DNA of 64,000 bases, taken from positions 1-64,000 of the forward strand of contig NZ_BMLT01000008.1 in NCBI RefSeq assembly GCF_014645375.1, read 5' to 3'. A model generated the notes under the pieces. The model ran no database searches, was not told where the DNA came from, and saw nothing but the letters and a program-made list of their open reading frames with translations. Below, piece after piece: positions 20,935 to 30,762 of this stretch. Within the stretch, counting starts at the first letter, position 1. Every line of letters begins with the position of its first letter. Made by a program: the position numbers and the translations under genes. The stretch is from Marinobacterium nitratireducens (GTDB lineage Bacteria > Pseudomonadota > Gammaproteobacteria > Pseudomonadales > Balneatricaceae).

Positions 20935-22194
20935 ATGTTTAGCAAGAACGACAACATTCAGAGTTTCGACGAGGCCCTGTGGGCGGCGATGCAGGCTGAG
21001 GCGCAGCGTCAGGAAGAGCATATCGAGCTGATTGCGTCCGAGAACTACACCAGCCCGCGCGTGATGGAAGCTCAGGGGTCGGTGCTGACCAACAAATACG
21101 CCGAGGGCTATCCCGAGAAGCGTTACTACGGTGGTTGCGAGCACGTCGACGTTGTCGAGCAGCTGGCCATCGATCGCGCCAAGGAACTATTCGGCGCCGA
21201 TTGCGCCAACGTCCAGCCGCACTCCGGTTCCCAGGCCAGCGCTGCCGTTTACATGGCGCTGTGCCAGCCGGGTGACACCGTACTGGGCATGAGCCTGGCG
21301 CACGGCGGTCACCTGACCCACGGTGCGCACGTCAACTTCTCCGGCAAGATCTACAACGCCGTTCAGTACGGCCTGAACGACAAGGGCGAGATCGACTACG
21401 ACCAGGTCGAAGCGCTGGCCCGCGAGCACAAGCCGAAGATGATCGTTGCCGGCTTCTCCGCCTACTCCCAGATCGTCGACTGGGCCCGTTTCCGTGAGAT
21501 CGCCGATGAAGTGGGTGCCTACCTGTTCGTCGACATGGCGCACGTTGCCGGTCTTATCGCCGCTGGCCTGTACCCGAACCCGATGCCTTACGCCGACGTC
21601 GTTACCACCACCACCCACAAGACCCTGCGCGGTCCGCGCGGTGGCCTGATCCTGGCGCGCTCCAACCCGGATCTGGAAAAGAAACTGAACTCCGCCGTGT
21701 TCCCGGGCGGTCAGGGCGGCCCGCTGATGCACGTCATCGCTGCCAAGGCCGTTGCCTTCAAGGAAGCGCTGTCTCCGGAATTCAAGGATTACCAGGCGCA
21801 GGTGCTGAAAAACGCCCAGGCCATGGCCAAGGTGTTCATCGAACGCGGTTACGACGTCGTGTCCGGCGGCACCCAGAACCACCTGTTCCTGCTGAGCCTG
21901 ATCAAGCAGGGTCTGACCGGCAAGGACGCGGATGCTGCCCTGGGTCGTGCCTCCATCACCGTGAACAAGAACGCGGTGCCGAACGATCCGCAGTCGCCGT
22001 TCGTGACTTCCGGTCTGCGTATCGGTTCGCCGGTCATCACCACCCGCGGTTTCAAGGAATCTCAGTGCGAAGCGCTGGCCGGCTGGATCGCCGATATCCT
22101 CGACGCCATGCAGGCCGGTGATGCCGAGCCCGTCATCGCCGAGGTGAAGGGCAAGGTTCACGCCCTCTGCGCCGACTATCCTGTTTACGGCTAA
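20935..22194 (+). CDS. glyA: Serine hydroxymethyltransferase
   Basis: GlyA interconverts glycine plus 5,10-methylene-tetrahydrofolate and serine. The 419-residue PLP enzyme has the Schiff-base Lys229 in [14 protein letters not shown]. It stands before soxBDAG. There it would join the glycine and the methylene-THF released by sarcosine oxidation into serine, as GlyA1 does in Pseudomonas. GAGGAG lies about eight bases before the ATG. A housekeeping glyA copy may exist elsewhere. Confidence 0.97.
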   Translation: MFSKNDNIQSFDEALWAAMQAEAQRQEEHIELIASENYTSPRVMEAQGSVLTNKYAEGYPEKRYYGGCEHVDVVEQLAIDRAKELFGADCANVQPHSGSQASAAVYMALCQPGDTVLGMSLAHGGHLTHGAHVNFSGKIYNAVQYGLNDKGEIDYDQVEALAREHKPKMIVAGFSAYSQIVDWARFREIADEVGAYLFVDMAHVAGLIAAGLYPNPMPYADVVTTTTHKTLRGPRGGLILARSNPDLEKKLNSAVFPGGQGGPLMHVIAAKAVAFKEALSPEFKDYQAQVLKNAQAMAKVFIERGYDVVSGGTQNHLFLLSLIKQGLTGKDADAALGRASITVNKNAVPNDPQSPFVTSGLRIGSPVITTRGFKESQCEALAGWIADILDAMQAGDAEPVIAEVKGKVHALCADYPVYG

Positions 22195-22202
22195 GCATCG
22201 CT

Positions 22203-22228
22203 AACCCCCGGGCGCACGCCCGGGGACT
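22203..22228 (+). other. Strong hairpin between glyA and soxB
   Basis: CCCCGGGC-GCAC-GCCCGGGG forms a GC stem just after the glyA stop, with no T run. It may stabilise the upstream mRNA or partly attenuate transcription into soxB. Confidence 0.5.
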
Positions 22229-22277
22229 CGACGAATTACCGCCCGGGGATGCCGGGCTATCTGGGGGAGCTGGCACC

Positions 22278-23531
22278 ATGCAGCATTATTCCGGTTTCGG
22301 GCTGTTGAAACACGCCCTGAGTTACCACGAGAACTGGCAGCGCGTCTGGCGCAATCCCACGCCGAAGAAGAAGTACGACGTCATCATCGTCGGCGGCGGC
22401 GGTCACGGCCTGGCGACTGCGTACTACCTGGCCAAGGAACACGGCATCACCAACGTCGCGGTGATCGAGAAGGGTTACCTCGGCGGCGGCAACACCGCCC
22501 GTAACACCACCATCGTGCGTTCCAACTACCTGTGGGACGAAGCGGCTCACCTGTACGAGCACGCGATGAAGCTGTGGGAAGGCCTGTCCCAGGACCTGAA
22601 CTACAACGTCATGTTCTCCCAGCGCGGCGTACTGAACCTCGGCCACACTCTGCAGGACATGCGTGACATCCAGCGCCGCGTCAACGCCAACCGTCTCAAC
22701 GGTATCGACGGCGAAGTGCTGGACACCAAGGGCGTGCAGGAAATCGTGCCGATGATGGACTGCTCCGCCAACACCCGCTACCCGGTGCTGGGCGCGTCCT
22801 GGCAGCCGCGTGCCGGCGTCGCCCGTCACGACGCCGTGGCCTGGGGCTTTGCCCGCGCCGCCGATTCCTACGGCGTGGACCTGATCCAGCAGACCGAAGT
22901 GGTCGACATGATCATCGAGGACGGCGCCATCGTCGGCGTCAAGACCAACCGTCACGGCGACATCAAGGCCGACCGTGTGGGCTGCGTCGTTGCCGGCAAC
23001 TCCGGCGTGCTGGCCAACATGGCCGGCTTCGAGCTGCCGCTGGAGTCGCACCCGTTGCAGGCGCTGGTATCCGAGCCGATCAAGCCGATCCTGGACACCG
23101 TTGTCATGTCCAACCACGTGCACGGCTACGTCAGCCAGTCCGACAAGGGCGACCTGGTCATCGGCGCCGGTATCGACGGTTACAACGGCTACGGTCAGCG
23201 CGGCAGCTACCCGACCATCGAGCACACCGTCGCTGCGATCATCGAGCTGTTCCCGATCTTCAGCCGCGTGCGCATGAACCGGCAGTGGGGCGGTATCGTC
23301 GATACCTGTCCGGATGCCTGCCCGATCATCTCCGCGACGCCGGTCGAGAACCTGTTCTTCAACTGCGGCTGGGGTACCGGCGGCTTCAAGGCCACTCCGG
23401 GGTCCGGCAACGTCTTCGCCGCGACGCTGGCGAAGGGCGAAGCCCATCCGCTGGCCAAACCGTTTTCCATGTTCCGCTTCTACGACGGCTCGCTTATCGA
23501 CGAGCACGGCGCAGCGGGTGTGGCGCACTAA
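22278..23531 (+). CDS. soxB: Sarcosine oxidase beta subunit
   Basis: SoxB is the substrate-oxidising subunit of heterotetrameric sarcosine oxidase, which demethylates sarcosine to glycine. The 417 residues have an FAD-binding Rossmann motif, [18 protein letters not shown], near residue 38. His184 in [14 protein letters not shown] aligns with the His that covalently binds FMN in the family. The C-terminal [10 protein letters not shown] motif is also typical. It is first in the soxBDAG order, 83 bases after glyA. Confidence 0.97.
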   Translation: MQHYSGFGLLKHALSYHENWQRVWRNPTPKKKYDVIIVGGGGHGLATAYYLAKEHGITNVAVIEKGYLGGGNTARNTTIVRSNYLWDEAAHLYEHAMKLWEGLSQDLNYNVMFSQRGVLNLGHTLQDMRDIQRRVNANRLNGIDGEVLDTKGVQEIVPMMDCSANTRYPVLGASWQPRAGVARHDAVAWGFARAADSYGVDLIQQTEVVDMIIEDGAIVGVKTNRHGDIKADRVGCVVAGNSGVLANMAGFELPLESHPLQALVSEPIKPILDTVVMSNHVHGYVSQSDKGDLVIGAGIDGYNGYGQRGSYPTIEHTVAAIIELFPIFSRVRMNRQWGGIVDTCPDACPIISATPVENLFFNCGWGTGGFKATPGSGNVFAATLAKGEAHPLAKPFSMFRFYDGSLIDEHGAAGVAH

Positions 23532-23545
23532 GGGGAGTTATTTCG

Positions 23546-23836
23546 ATGTTCTATATCTACTGCCCGCATTGCGGCGAGCACCGCGAAGAAGAAGAGTTCC
23601 ACGCCAAGGGTCAGGCGCACATCGCCCGCCCGGCGGATCCGGACAGCTGCAGCGACAAGGAGTGGGGCGAGTACCTCTACTTCCGCAAGAACCCGCGCGG
23701 CCTGCACCACGAAATGTGGGTTCACGCCGCCGGCTGCCGCAAGTTCTTCAACGTGACTCGCGACACCGTCAGCTACGAAATCAAAGAAGTCTACAAGATC
23801 GGGGAGCGGCCGTCCGTGGTCGCTGCCGGCAACTAA
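23546..23836 (+). CDS. soxD: Sarcosine oxidase delta subunit
   Basis: A 96-residue zinc-binding structural subunit of the tetramer. Visible ligand candidates are Cys6 and Cys9 in YCPHCGEH and His60 and Cys64 in WVHAAGCRKFF, matching the known Cys3His site. The start ATG 23546 follows soxB by 14 bases with AGGGGAG upstream. Length is normal. Confidence 0.96.
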   Translation: MFYIYCPHCGEHREEEEFHAKGQAHIARPADPDSCSDKEWGEYLYFRKNPRGLHHEMWVHAAGCRKFFNVTRDTVSYEIKEVYKIGERPSVVAAGN

Positions 23837-23849
23837 GGGAGCGGACAAT

Positions 23850-26800
23850 ATGAGCCAGAAAAACCGTCTCGCCTCCGGCGGGCGCATCGACCGTTCCAAG
23901 CCGCTGCGCTTCAAGTACAACGGCCGCGAATACCAGGGTTATCAGGGCGATACTCTCGCTTCTGCACTGCTGGCCAACGGCGTCGACGTCATCGGCCGCA
24001 GCTTCAAGTACAGCCGTCCGCGCGGTATCGTCGCAGCCGGTGCCGAAGAGCCGAACGCCGTACTGCAGCTGGGCGCCACCGAAGCCACCCAGGTGCCGAA
24101 CGTACGCGCCACCCAGCAGGAGCTGTTCGGTGGCCTGGTGAGCAGCGCCACCAACGGCTGGCCCAACGCTGACATGGACCTGATGAGCTATGTCGGCAAG
24201 GTCGGCGGCCGCATGATGCCTCCGGGCTTCTACTACAAGACCTTCATGTACCCGCAGTCGATGTGGGAGACCTACGAGAAGTTCATTCGCAAGGCTGCAG
24301 GTCTTGGCCGCTCGCCGCTGGAAAACGACCCGGATACCTACGACAAGATCAACCATCACTGCGACGTCATGATCGTCGGTGCCGGCCCCGCAGGCCTGGC
24401 TGCCGCGCTGGTCGCTGCCCGCAGCGGTGCCCGCGTGATCCTGGCCGACGAGCAGAACGAGTTCGGCGGAAGCCTCCTGCACAGCCGCGAGAAGATCAAC
24501 GGCCGTCCGGCAGCCAACTGGGTCGCCGAGACCGTTGCCGAGCTCGAGAAGCATCCGGAAGTGCTGCTGCTGCCGCGTTCCACCGTCAACGGCTACCACG
24601 ATCACAACTTCCTGACCATCCATCAGCGCTGCACCGATCACGTCGCTGATCAGGCGCCCAAGGGTCAGGTGCGTCAGCGCATGCACCGCGTACGCGCCAA
24701 CTGGGTGGTGCTGGCGACCGGCGCCCACGAGCGTCCGCTGGTTTACGGCAACAACGACGTGCCGGGCTGCATGGTTGCGTCCGCGGTTTCGACCTACATC
24801 AACCGCTACGGTGTGGTGCCGGGCAACGAACTGGTGCTGATGACCACCAACGACTACGCCTACCAGACCGCGCTGGACTGGGCCGATGCCGGCCGCAAGG
24901 TTGTAGCCATTGTCGATACCCGTCAGAACCCGAAGGGTGCCCGAATCGAGGAAGCGCGCAAGCGCGGCCTGAACGTCATCACCGGTTCCGCGGTGATCGA
25001 GGTGCAGGGCAGCAAGCGTGTCTCCGGCGTATCGGTCGCTCCGATCGATGCTCGTGGCGACAAGGTTACCGGTTCCGTTCAGCGCCTGTCCTGCGACACC
25101 GTCGCAAGCTCCGGCGGCTGGAGCCCGGTCATCCACCTGTCCTGCCACACCGGCAGCCGTCCTGAGTGGCGTGACGACATCATCGGCTTCGTACCGGGCA
25201 AGACCGTTCAGCGTCAGCTCACCGCCGGCGGCATCAACGGTACCTACAGCCTGCGCAAGGTACTGGAGGAAGGTGCCCGCACCGGCGCTCAGGCTGCCGA
25301 GAGCGCCGGTTTTGCCGACGCCGCCAAGGGCATCGCGCTGCCGCTGTCCGAGGAAGTGCAGGAAGGTCCGGCCATGGCACTGTTCCACATTCCGCACACC
25401 AAGCCGACCGCGCGTGCGCCGAAGCAGTTCGTCGACTTCCAGAACGACGTCACCGCGTCCGGCATCGAGCTGGCGACCCGCGAGGGCTTCGAGTCGATCG
25501 AGCACGTCAAGCGCTACACCGCGATGGGCTTCGGTACCGACCAGGGCAAGCTGGGCAACATCAACGGCATGGCGATCGCCGCCAAGTCGCTGAACCAGAC
25601 GATCCCGCAAACCGGCACCACCATCTTCCGGCCGAACTACACGCCGATCACCTTCGGTGCCATCGCCGGCCGTGACTGTGGCGAGCTGTTCGACGTCAAG
25701 CGCTACAGCGCCATGCACCGGTGGCATGTCGAGCACGGTGCGCTGTTCGAGGACGTCGGTAACTGGAAGCGTCCCTGGTACTTCCCGAAGGCGGGCGAGT
25801 CGATGCAGGACGCGCTGGACCGCGAGTGCAAGGCGACCCGCGAGAGCGTCGGTATCCTCGATGCCTCGACCCTGGGCAAGATCGACATCCAGGGCAAGGA
25901 TGCGCGCGAGTTCCTGGCACGCGTCTACACTAACGCCTGGGCCAAGCTTGGTGTCGGCAAGTGCCGTTACGGCCTGATGTGCGGTGAAGACGGCATGGTG
26001 TTCGACGACGGCGTGACCTCGTGCCTGGCCGAGAACCACTTCCTGATGACCACCACCACCGGCGGCGCAGCGCGCGTACTGGAGTGGCTGGAGCTGTATC
26101 ATCAGACCGAATGGCCGGAAATGGAGGTGTACTTCAACACCGTGACCGACCAGTGGGCGACCATGACGATCTCCGGTCCCAACAGCCGCAAGCTGCTGGC
26201 CGAGCTGACCGATATCGACCTGGACGGCGACAGCTTCAAGTTCATGGACTGGCGTCAGGGCAAGGTGGCCGGTGTACCGGCGCGGGTATTCCGCATCTCC
26301 TTCACCGGCGAGCTGTCCTACGAGATCAACGTTCAGGCCAACTACGGTCTGTATGTCTGGGAGAAGCTGTTCGAGCACGGCGCCAAGTTCAACCTGACGC
26401 CGTACGGCACCGAAACCATGCACGTTCTGCGTGCCGAGAAGGGCTTTATCATCGCCGGTCAGGACACTGACGGCTCGGTAACCCCGATCGACCTCGGTAT
26501 GAGCTGGTGCGTGTCGAACAACAAGCCGTTCAGCTACATCGGCAAGCGCGGCATGGCACGGGAAGACTGCAACCGTCCCAACCGCAAGCAGCTGGTGGGC
26601 CTGAAGGCGAAGGACCCGAAAAAGGTCATTCCGGAAGGTTCTCAGGCGGTCGACGATCCGAAGCAGCCGCTGCCGATGAAGATGCTGGGTCACGTGACGT
26701 CCAGCTACTACAGCGCCAACCTCGGTCACTCCATCGCCATGGGGATGATCCGTGACGGCCACAACCGGATGGGTGAAACCGTCTATTACCCGCAGGCTGA

Positions 26801-26873
26801 CGGCAGCGTGATCGAAGCCGAAATCTGCAGCCCGATCTTCCTGGATCCGAAAGGGGAGCGTCAAAATGTCTGA
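23850..26873 (+). CDS. soxA: Sarcosine oxidase alpha subunit
   Basis: The 1007-residue large subunit binds NAD+ and shares FMN with SoxB. Its C-terminal aminomethyltransferase-like domain passes the methyl carbon to tetrahydrofolate. An N-terminal ferredoxin-like fold (about 20-100) is followed by a Rossmann domain with VMIVGAGPAGLAAALVAA (about 172-189). The GcvT-like domain starts near residue 610. It overlaps soxG by eight bases. Length and domain order are those of the family. Confidence 0.97.
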   Translation: MSQKNRLASGGRIDRSKPLRFKYNGREYQGYQGDTLASALLANGVDVIGRSFKYSRPRGIVAAGAEEPNAVLQLGATEATQVPNVRATQQELFGGLVSSATNGWPNADMDLMSYVGKVGGRMMPPGFYYKTFMYPQSMWETYEKFIRKAAGLGRSPLENDPDTYDKINHHCDVMIVGAGPAGLAAALVAARSGARVILADEQNEFGGSLLHSREKINGRPAANWVAETVAELEKHPEVLLLPRSTVNGYHDHNFLTIHQRCTDHVADQAPKGQVRQRMHRVRANWVVLATGAHERPLVYGNNDVPGCMVASAVSTYINRYGVVPGNELVLMTTNDYAYQTALDWADAGRKVVAIVDTRQNPKGARIEEARKRGLNVITGSAVIEVQGSKRVSGVSVAPIDARGDKVTGSVQRLSCDTVASSGGWSPVIHLSCHTGSRPEWRDDIIGFVPGKTVQRQLTAGGINGTYSLRKVLEEGARTGAQAAESAGFADAAKGIALPLSEEVQEGPAMALFHIPHTKPTARAPKQFVDFQNDVTASGIELATREGFESIEHVKRYTAMGFGTDQGKLGNINGMAIAAKSLNQTIPQTGTTIFRPNYTPITFGAIAGRDCGELFDVKRYSAMHRWHVEHGALFEDVGNWKRPWYFPKAGESMQDALDRECKATRESVGILDASTLGKIDIQGKDAREFLARVYTNAWAKLGVGKCRYGLMCGEDGMVFDDGVTSCLAENHFLMTTTTGGAARVLEWLELYHQTEWPEMEVYFNTVTDQWATMTISGPNSRKLLAELTDIDLDGDSFKFMDWRQGKVAGVPARVFRISFTGELSYEINVQANYGLYVWEKLFEHGAKFNLTPYGTETMHVLRAEKGFIIAGQDTDGSVTPIDLGMSWCVSNNKPFSYIGKRGMAREDCNRPNRKQLVGLKAKDPKKVIPEGSQAVDDPKQPLPMKMLGHVTSSYYSANLGHSIAMGMIRDGHNRMGETVYYPQADGSVIEAEICSPIFLDPKGERQNV

Positions 26874-27549
26874 GATGATTGCACCGGAAAAAGTCGCCGC
26901 CAACAAGCCTGAAGCCGTTCAGGAAGTGGCGCGGATGAACCAGCTGGCGGGTCCCGCCCAGCGGGCAGAGTCGCCGCTGCATCATGCGGATCTTGGCACC
27001 ATCGCCCAGAAGGGCCCGAAGAATGGTGGCGTCACGCTGCAGGAGCACAAGCTGCTGGGTCACCTGGTGATCCGCGGCAGCCAGGACAACCAGGCGTTCC
27101 TGGCCGGCGCCCGCGAAGCGCTCGGTTTCGACCTGCCGACCGCGCCGCTGAGCTCGGTTCAGCAGGGCGATCGCTCCGTGCGCTGGATTTCGCCGGACGA
27201 ATGGCTGCTGATCGTGCCGGGTGAGGAGGCGTTCGACGTCGAAGAGCAGCTGCGTGCGGCGATGGGCGGTCACTTCGCCATCGTCAACGTCAGCGGCGGT
27301 CAGACCGTGCTGGAACTGTCCGGCCCCGAGGCCCGCAGTGTGCTGAAGAAGTCGACCCCGTACGACGTGCACGACCGCAATTTCCCGGTTGGCAAGGTGG
27401 TCACTTCGGTGTTCGCCAAGACCCAGGCGGTGATCCGCCGCACCGGTGAGCAGAGCTGGGAGCTGGTTATCCGTCGTAGCTTCGCTGACTATGCCTGGCT
27501 CTGGCTGCAGGACGCCAGCGCCGAGTATGGACTGGTCGTCAAGGCCTGA
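26866..27549 (+). CDS. soxG: Sarcosine oxidase gamma subunit
   Basis: A 227-residue GcvT-like subunit that completes the sarcosine oxidase tetramer. It contains the segments WISPDEWLLIVPG and NVSGGQTVLELSGPEARSVL. The start overlaps the soxA end by eight bases. The coding sequence for the last residues (YAWLWLQDASAEYGLVVKA) is duplicated 120 bases downstream as a non-functional remnant. Confidence 0.96.
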   Translation: MSEMIAPEKVAANKPEAVQEVARMNQLAGPAQRAESPLHHADLGTIAQKGPKNGGVTLQEHKLLGHLVIRGSQDNQAFLAGAREALGFDLPTAPLSSVQQGDRSVRWISPDEWLLIVPGEEAFDVEEQLRAAMGGHFAIVNVSGGQTVLELSGPEARSVLKKSTPYDVHDRNFPVGKVVTSVFAKTQAVIRRTGEQSWELVIRRSFADYAWLWLQDASAEYGLVVKA

Positions 27550-27610
27550 TCGAAGCGCACGGTCAGCGCCGGTCCGGGGTCGCAGCTTCGCGCTTTTGCC
27601 TGGACCGGTG

Positions 27611-27669
27611 CCTGGCTGTGGCTACTAAAGGACGCCAGCGCCGAGTATGGACTGGCCGTCAAGGCCTGA
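27611..27669 (+). pseudogene. Duplicated 3' end of soxG
   Basis: Bases 27611-27669 repeat 27491-27549, the last soxG codons and stop, at an offset of exactly 120 bases with a handful of mismatches, including a TAA that breaks the frame. The copy ends ASAEYGLAVKA and a TGA. It looks like a short tandem duplication with decay and has no start of its own. Confidence 0.85.
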
Positions 27670-27688
27670 CCCGCTTGGGTGATAGGAC

Positions 27689-27748
27689 GGGGCTGAAGCC
27701 TTCAGCCCCTTACTGGCACAACGGCAGCCGCTGCTGGCGGCTGCCGTT
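27689..27748 (+). terminator. Two strong hairpins after soxG
   Basis: GGGGCTGAA-GCC-TTCAGCCCC (27689-27709) and a perfect 12-base stem AACGGCAGCCGC-TGCTG-GCGGCTGCCGTT (27720-27748) stand between soxG and purU. Neither is followed by a clear T run, so they may be mRNA stabilisers or weak terminators rather than full stops. Confidence 0.5.
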
Positions 27749-27772
27749 ACAGACAACACGCGAGGATGAGCG

Positions 27773-28639
27773 ATGACAACGAAACCCCAACCCTGGATCT
27801 TAACCGCCAGCTGCCCGAGCCGGCTCGGGACCGTGGACGTGGTCACGCGCTTTCTGGCGGAAACCCGCAATTACGTGCTTGAAATACAGTCATTCGACGA
27901 TCGCGCACTGGATCGTTTCTGCATCCGCGTCGAGTTTCGTCCCGAGCGGGACGGCTTCAGCGCCGATGACTTCAACGAAGCCTTCGCCGAGCGCGCCGCC
28001 GAATTCGATATGAGCTGGGAGCTTACGGCGCCGGATCACAGGCCCAGGGTCGCCATCCTGGTGTCGAAGTACGATCACTGCCTCAATGATCTGCTGTACC
28101 GCTACCGTACCGGCCAGCTGAACATCGAGATCCCGGTCATCATTTCCAACCACCCCGACCTCGAGTCGCTGGCGCAGTGGCACGGCATCCCGTACTACCA
28201 CCTGCCGATCACTGCGGACACCAAGCCGCAGCAGGAAGCGGAGGTCTGGAAACTGATAAACCAGTACGAGGCCGAGCTGGTGGTGCTGGCCCGCTACATG
28301 CAGGTGCTGTCGCCGGATCTGTGCAGCAAGCTGGACGGCTGGGCGATCAATATTCACCACTCACTGCTGCCGGGCTTCAAGGGCGCCAAGCCCTATCATC
28401 AGGCCTGGGAGAAAGGTGTCAAGCTGGTGGGCGCGACGGCGCACTACGTCAACAACGACCTCGACGAGGGGCCGATCATCACCCAGGGGATTCAGTCGGT
28501 CAATCATGTCCACTACCCAGAGGATCTGATCGAAAAAGGCCAGGACATCGAGCGCGTCACGCTGTCCAAGGCAATCCGCTATCACATCGAGAAACGGGTG
28601 TTCCTGCACGGCCAGCGCACCGTGGTTTTCGCCGACTGA
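27773..28639 (+). CDS. purU: Formyltetrahydrofolate deformylase
   Basis: PurU hydrolyses 10-formyl-tetrahydrofolate to formate and free tetrahydrofolate. Here it would regenerate the folate acceptor used by sarcosine oxidase. The 288 residues have an N-terminal ACT domain (about 8-80) and a formyltransferase-like domain with the catalytic region INIHHSLLPGFKGAKPYHQA and GATAHYVNNDLDEGPII. It follows soxG by 223 bases, as in the Pseudomonas sarcosine cluster. Confidence 0.96.
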   Translation: MTTKPQPWILTASCPSRLGTVDVVTRFLAETRNYVLEIQSFDDRALDRFCIRVEFRPERDGFSADDFNEAFAERAAEFDMSWELTAPDHRPRVAILVSKYDHCLNDLLYRYRTGQLNIEIPVIISNHPDLESLAQWHGIPYYHLPITADTKPQQEAEVWKLINQYEAELVVLARYMQVLSPDLCSKLDGWAINIHHSLLPGFKGAKPYHQAWEKGVKLVGATAHYVNNDLDEGPIITQGIQSVNHVHYPEDLIEKGQDIERVTLSKAIRYHIEKRVFLHGQRTVVFAD

Positions 28640-28951
28640 CGGCGCCAACAGACTTTCCGAATCGGGACGCCCCGCAATGCGGGCCGTCCGACCTCAAACC
28701 CCGGGCCTGGTTTACGCTCTTAGAGCTCCCCCAAATCCCAACCAGGTCTCGGGGCTCCTTTCGAGGGGAGCTCCAAGAGCTCCCCGCTTTTCATCAAAGA
28801 ACGCCAACCAGGTCTCGGGGCTCCTTTTTACGTAGGGCGCACTGACCGCCATGGATGGCGGAAATACTAGAAACGCAGGAGCTGTTTATAGTAGAGCGAA
28901 GCGAACTGCGCCGTATGTGTGGCACGTTTCGTTTCACTCAAGGTGCCCTAC
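28640..28951. repeat. Repeat-rich DNA after purU
   Basis: The segment CCAACCAGGTCTCGGGGCTCC occurs twice, from 28738 and from 28805. A hairpin GGGGAGCTCCAAGAGCTCCCC lies at about 28769-28789. Family C (28832-28951) runs from GTAGGGCGCACTGACCGCCATGG to CAAGGTGCCCTACG. Open frames across it are translations of repeats, not genes. Confidence 0.6.
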
Positions 28952-29460
28952 GTTGCCCCGCTTTGCGCAACGAATGCCAATCAGGTCTCGGAGTCTATAT
29001 CTCGCCTGTAGGAGCCCACTCCGTGGCGAAGCTTCGGCCGGGAGCGAGGCGGTTCGCCCGGAGACCGGGCTCCTACAGAAGCTTACCGCCGTCCCCGGCG
29101 GCCGCTGCGCTCAAGGTGCCCTGCGTTGCCCCGCTTTGCGCAACGAATGCCAATCTGGTCTCGGAGTCTATATCCCGCCTGTAGGAGCCCACTCCGTGGG
29201 CGAAGCGTCGGCCGGGAGCGATGCGGTTCGCCCGGAGACCGGGCTCCTAAAGAAGCTCACCGCCGTCCCCGGCGGCCGCTGCGCTCAAGGTGCCCTGCGT
29301 TGCCCCGCTTTGCGCAACGAATGCCAATCAGGTCTCGGAGTCTATATCTCGCCTGTAGGAGCCCACTCCGTGGGCGAAGCCTCGGCAGGGGCTGATGCGG
29401 TTCGCCCGGAGACCGGGCTTCTGCAGGAGCTCAGCGGCGGTCGTTGTGCTAAAGGCCCGG
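28941..29460. repeat. Three tandem copies of a 173-174 bp repeat
   Basis: The same unit begins near AAGGTGCCCTGCGTTGCCCCGC, passes through CGCAACGAATGCCAATCAGG and GTAGGAGCCCACTCCGTGGG, and ends GCGCTCAAGG. The anchor CAATCAGGTCTCGGAG falls at 28978, 29151 (one mismatch) and 29325, giving a period of 173-174. Each unit contains a family B hairpin with arms GTAGGAGCCC / GGGCTCCTAC. The third copy decays after 29420. Long open frames through it are artefacts of its periodicity and GC content. Confidence 0.85.
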
Positions 29461-29537
29461 AGCACCGCTGGGCGCAGTGATTGTGGGAGCCGCGCCCCGC
29501 GGCGAATGAATCCGGCACCGGAAGGTCTGGCCTGCGC

Positions 29538-30578
29538 TTAGCCCCGGCGGTTCTGTCGCGCCTGGGTCGGCGAGACGCCGAAGTAATCGCGGTAACAGTG
29601 GCTGAAGTGGGTGGTGCTGACGAAACCGCAGGCCACGGCGATGGCGGCGATGGATTCGCTGGTCTGAAGCAACAGCCTGCGCGCGCGGGTAATGCGCAGC
29701 TCCAGGTAGTACTTCGACGGGGTGCTGTCGACATGTCGCTGGAAAAGACGCTCGATCTGGCGTCGCGACAGGTTCACCAGGGCGGCAATTTCTTCCATGC
29801 CCAGCGGCTCTTCGATATTGGCTTCCATCAGCTCCAGCACCGCCCGCAACGCATCGGGCAGTGTCGGGTCGCTGGCCACCGTCGGCATGGGGCGGTCGGG
29901 TTGCTCGCCGATCCGGTCGCAGCTGAGGATCTCCTCGATCCCGCGCACCACTTCCTGGCCGTAGTGCTGCCGGATCACGGCCAGCATCATGTCCAGGGCG
30001 CTGCTGGCGCCGGCGCAGGAGACGCGGTCGCGATCGATAACATAGGGCTGCCGGGACAGCCGTACCTTGGGGCAGGTTTCCTCCAGGCCGTCGCGGTTCT
30101 CCGGGTGCAGGGTGCAGTCATAGCCATCCATCAGCCCGGCCCATGCCAGCAGCAGACTGCCGTTCCAGAGTCCGCCTAGGGTCAGTCCGCGGCGGCCGGC
30201 TTCCTGCAGTTTCTCGGTGAGCTGGCGATTGGCCAGCAGCGGCGTGCGGTAGCCGCCGCATACGAACAGCAGGTCGAGTTCGCCGACATCGAGGTCGTAT
30301 AGCGCGCCGCTCACCGAGATGTCGATGCCGAGGTCGCTGCGTGCCTCGCTGCCGTCCAGGCTCAGAGTACGAAAGCTATAGAGCGGATCGCAGCTGAGCA
30401 GGTTCGCCGTGACCAGTGCATCGACCGCGCCGGTGAAGGCCATCATCGAGAAGTGCTCGAGCAGTACGAAGCCGATGCGTATCGTCGCCGGGCGTGCGTC
30501 TCCCTGTTGTTTCAGGTAGGCCTGATTGCTGCGGCGAAAATGGCTGTCGAAGGTACGCGGACGGTTGGTCGGTGACAT
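29538..30578 (-). CDS. AraC-family regulator with amidotransferase-like sensor domain (SouR-like)
   Basis: A 346-residue regulator. Residues about 30-200 form a DJ-1/class I amidotransferase-like ligand domain, and the C-terminal 100 residues form an AraC double helix-turn-helix (GMEEIAALVNLSRRQIERLF, then AIAVACGFVSTTHFSHCYRDYF). The amidotransferase nucleophile position reads LGGLWNGS, with no Cys, so it senses rather than catalyses. It is a paralogue of GbdR at 35101. Its place beside sox-purU and fdhA suggests the sarcosine-responsive role of Pseudomonas SouR; this is inferred from synteny. Confidence 0.85.
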   Translation of the reverse strand: MSPTNRPRTFDSHFRRSNQAYLKQQGDARPATIRIGFVLLEHFSMMAFTGAVDALVTANLLSCDPLYSFRTLSLDGSEARSDLGIDISVSGALYDLDVGELDLLFVCGGYRTPLLANRQLTEKLQEAGRRGLTLGGLWNGSLLLAWAGLMDGYDCTLHPENRDGLEETCPKVRLSRQPYVIDRDRVSCAGASSALDMMLAVIRQHYGQEVVRGIEEILSCDRIGEQPDRPMPTVASDPTLPDALRAVLELMEANIEEPLGMEEIAALVNLSRRQIERLFQRHVDSTPSKYYLELRITRARRLLLQTSESIAAIAVACGFVSTTHFSHCYRDYFGVSPTQARQNRRG

Positions 30579-30680
30579 GGTGATCGCTGATCTGGTTCTA
30601 CTAATGGCTTATTGTAACCCATTTCGCCTGCCGGACTTCGCGCAGCGGAAGGACTTTGACCGAAGTCCTGGCGAAGATGA

Positions 30681-30712
30681 AAAAAAGCCCCGGCGCGTGG
30701 CCGGGGCTTGTT
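30681..30712 (-). terminator. Rho-independent terminator of fdhA
   Basis: On the minus strand AAGCCCCGGC-CACGC-GCCGGGGC is followed by six T residues (A run at 30681-30686 on the plus strand). It lies just after the fdhA stop and separates fdhA from the SouR-like gene. Confidence 0.9.
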
Positions 30713-30762
30713 ATCGTGGCGTTAACCGTTGCGACTGGGGCGCAACGGTTCGTCCTGCCTTA

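Noticed and set aside
23781-26906. A 1041-codon open frame antisense to soxA
   Set aside because: Same artefact of GC-rich third positions; soxA on the plus strand is beyond doubt.
28851-29480. A 209-codon plus-strand frame with internal protein repeats
   Set aside because: The protein repeat is just the translation of the 174-bp DNA tandem repeat built from intergenic palindromes.
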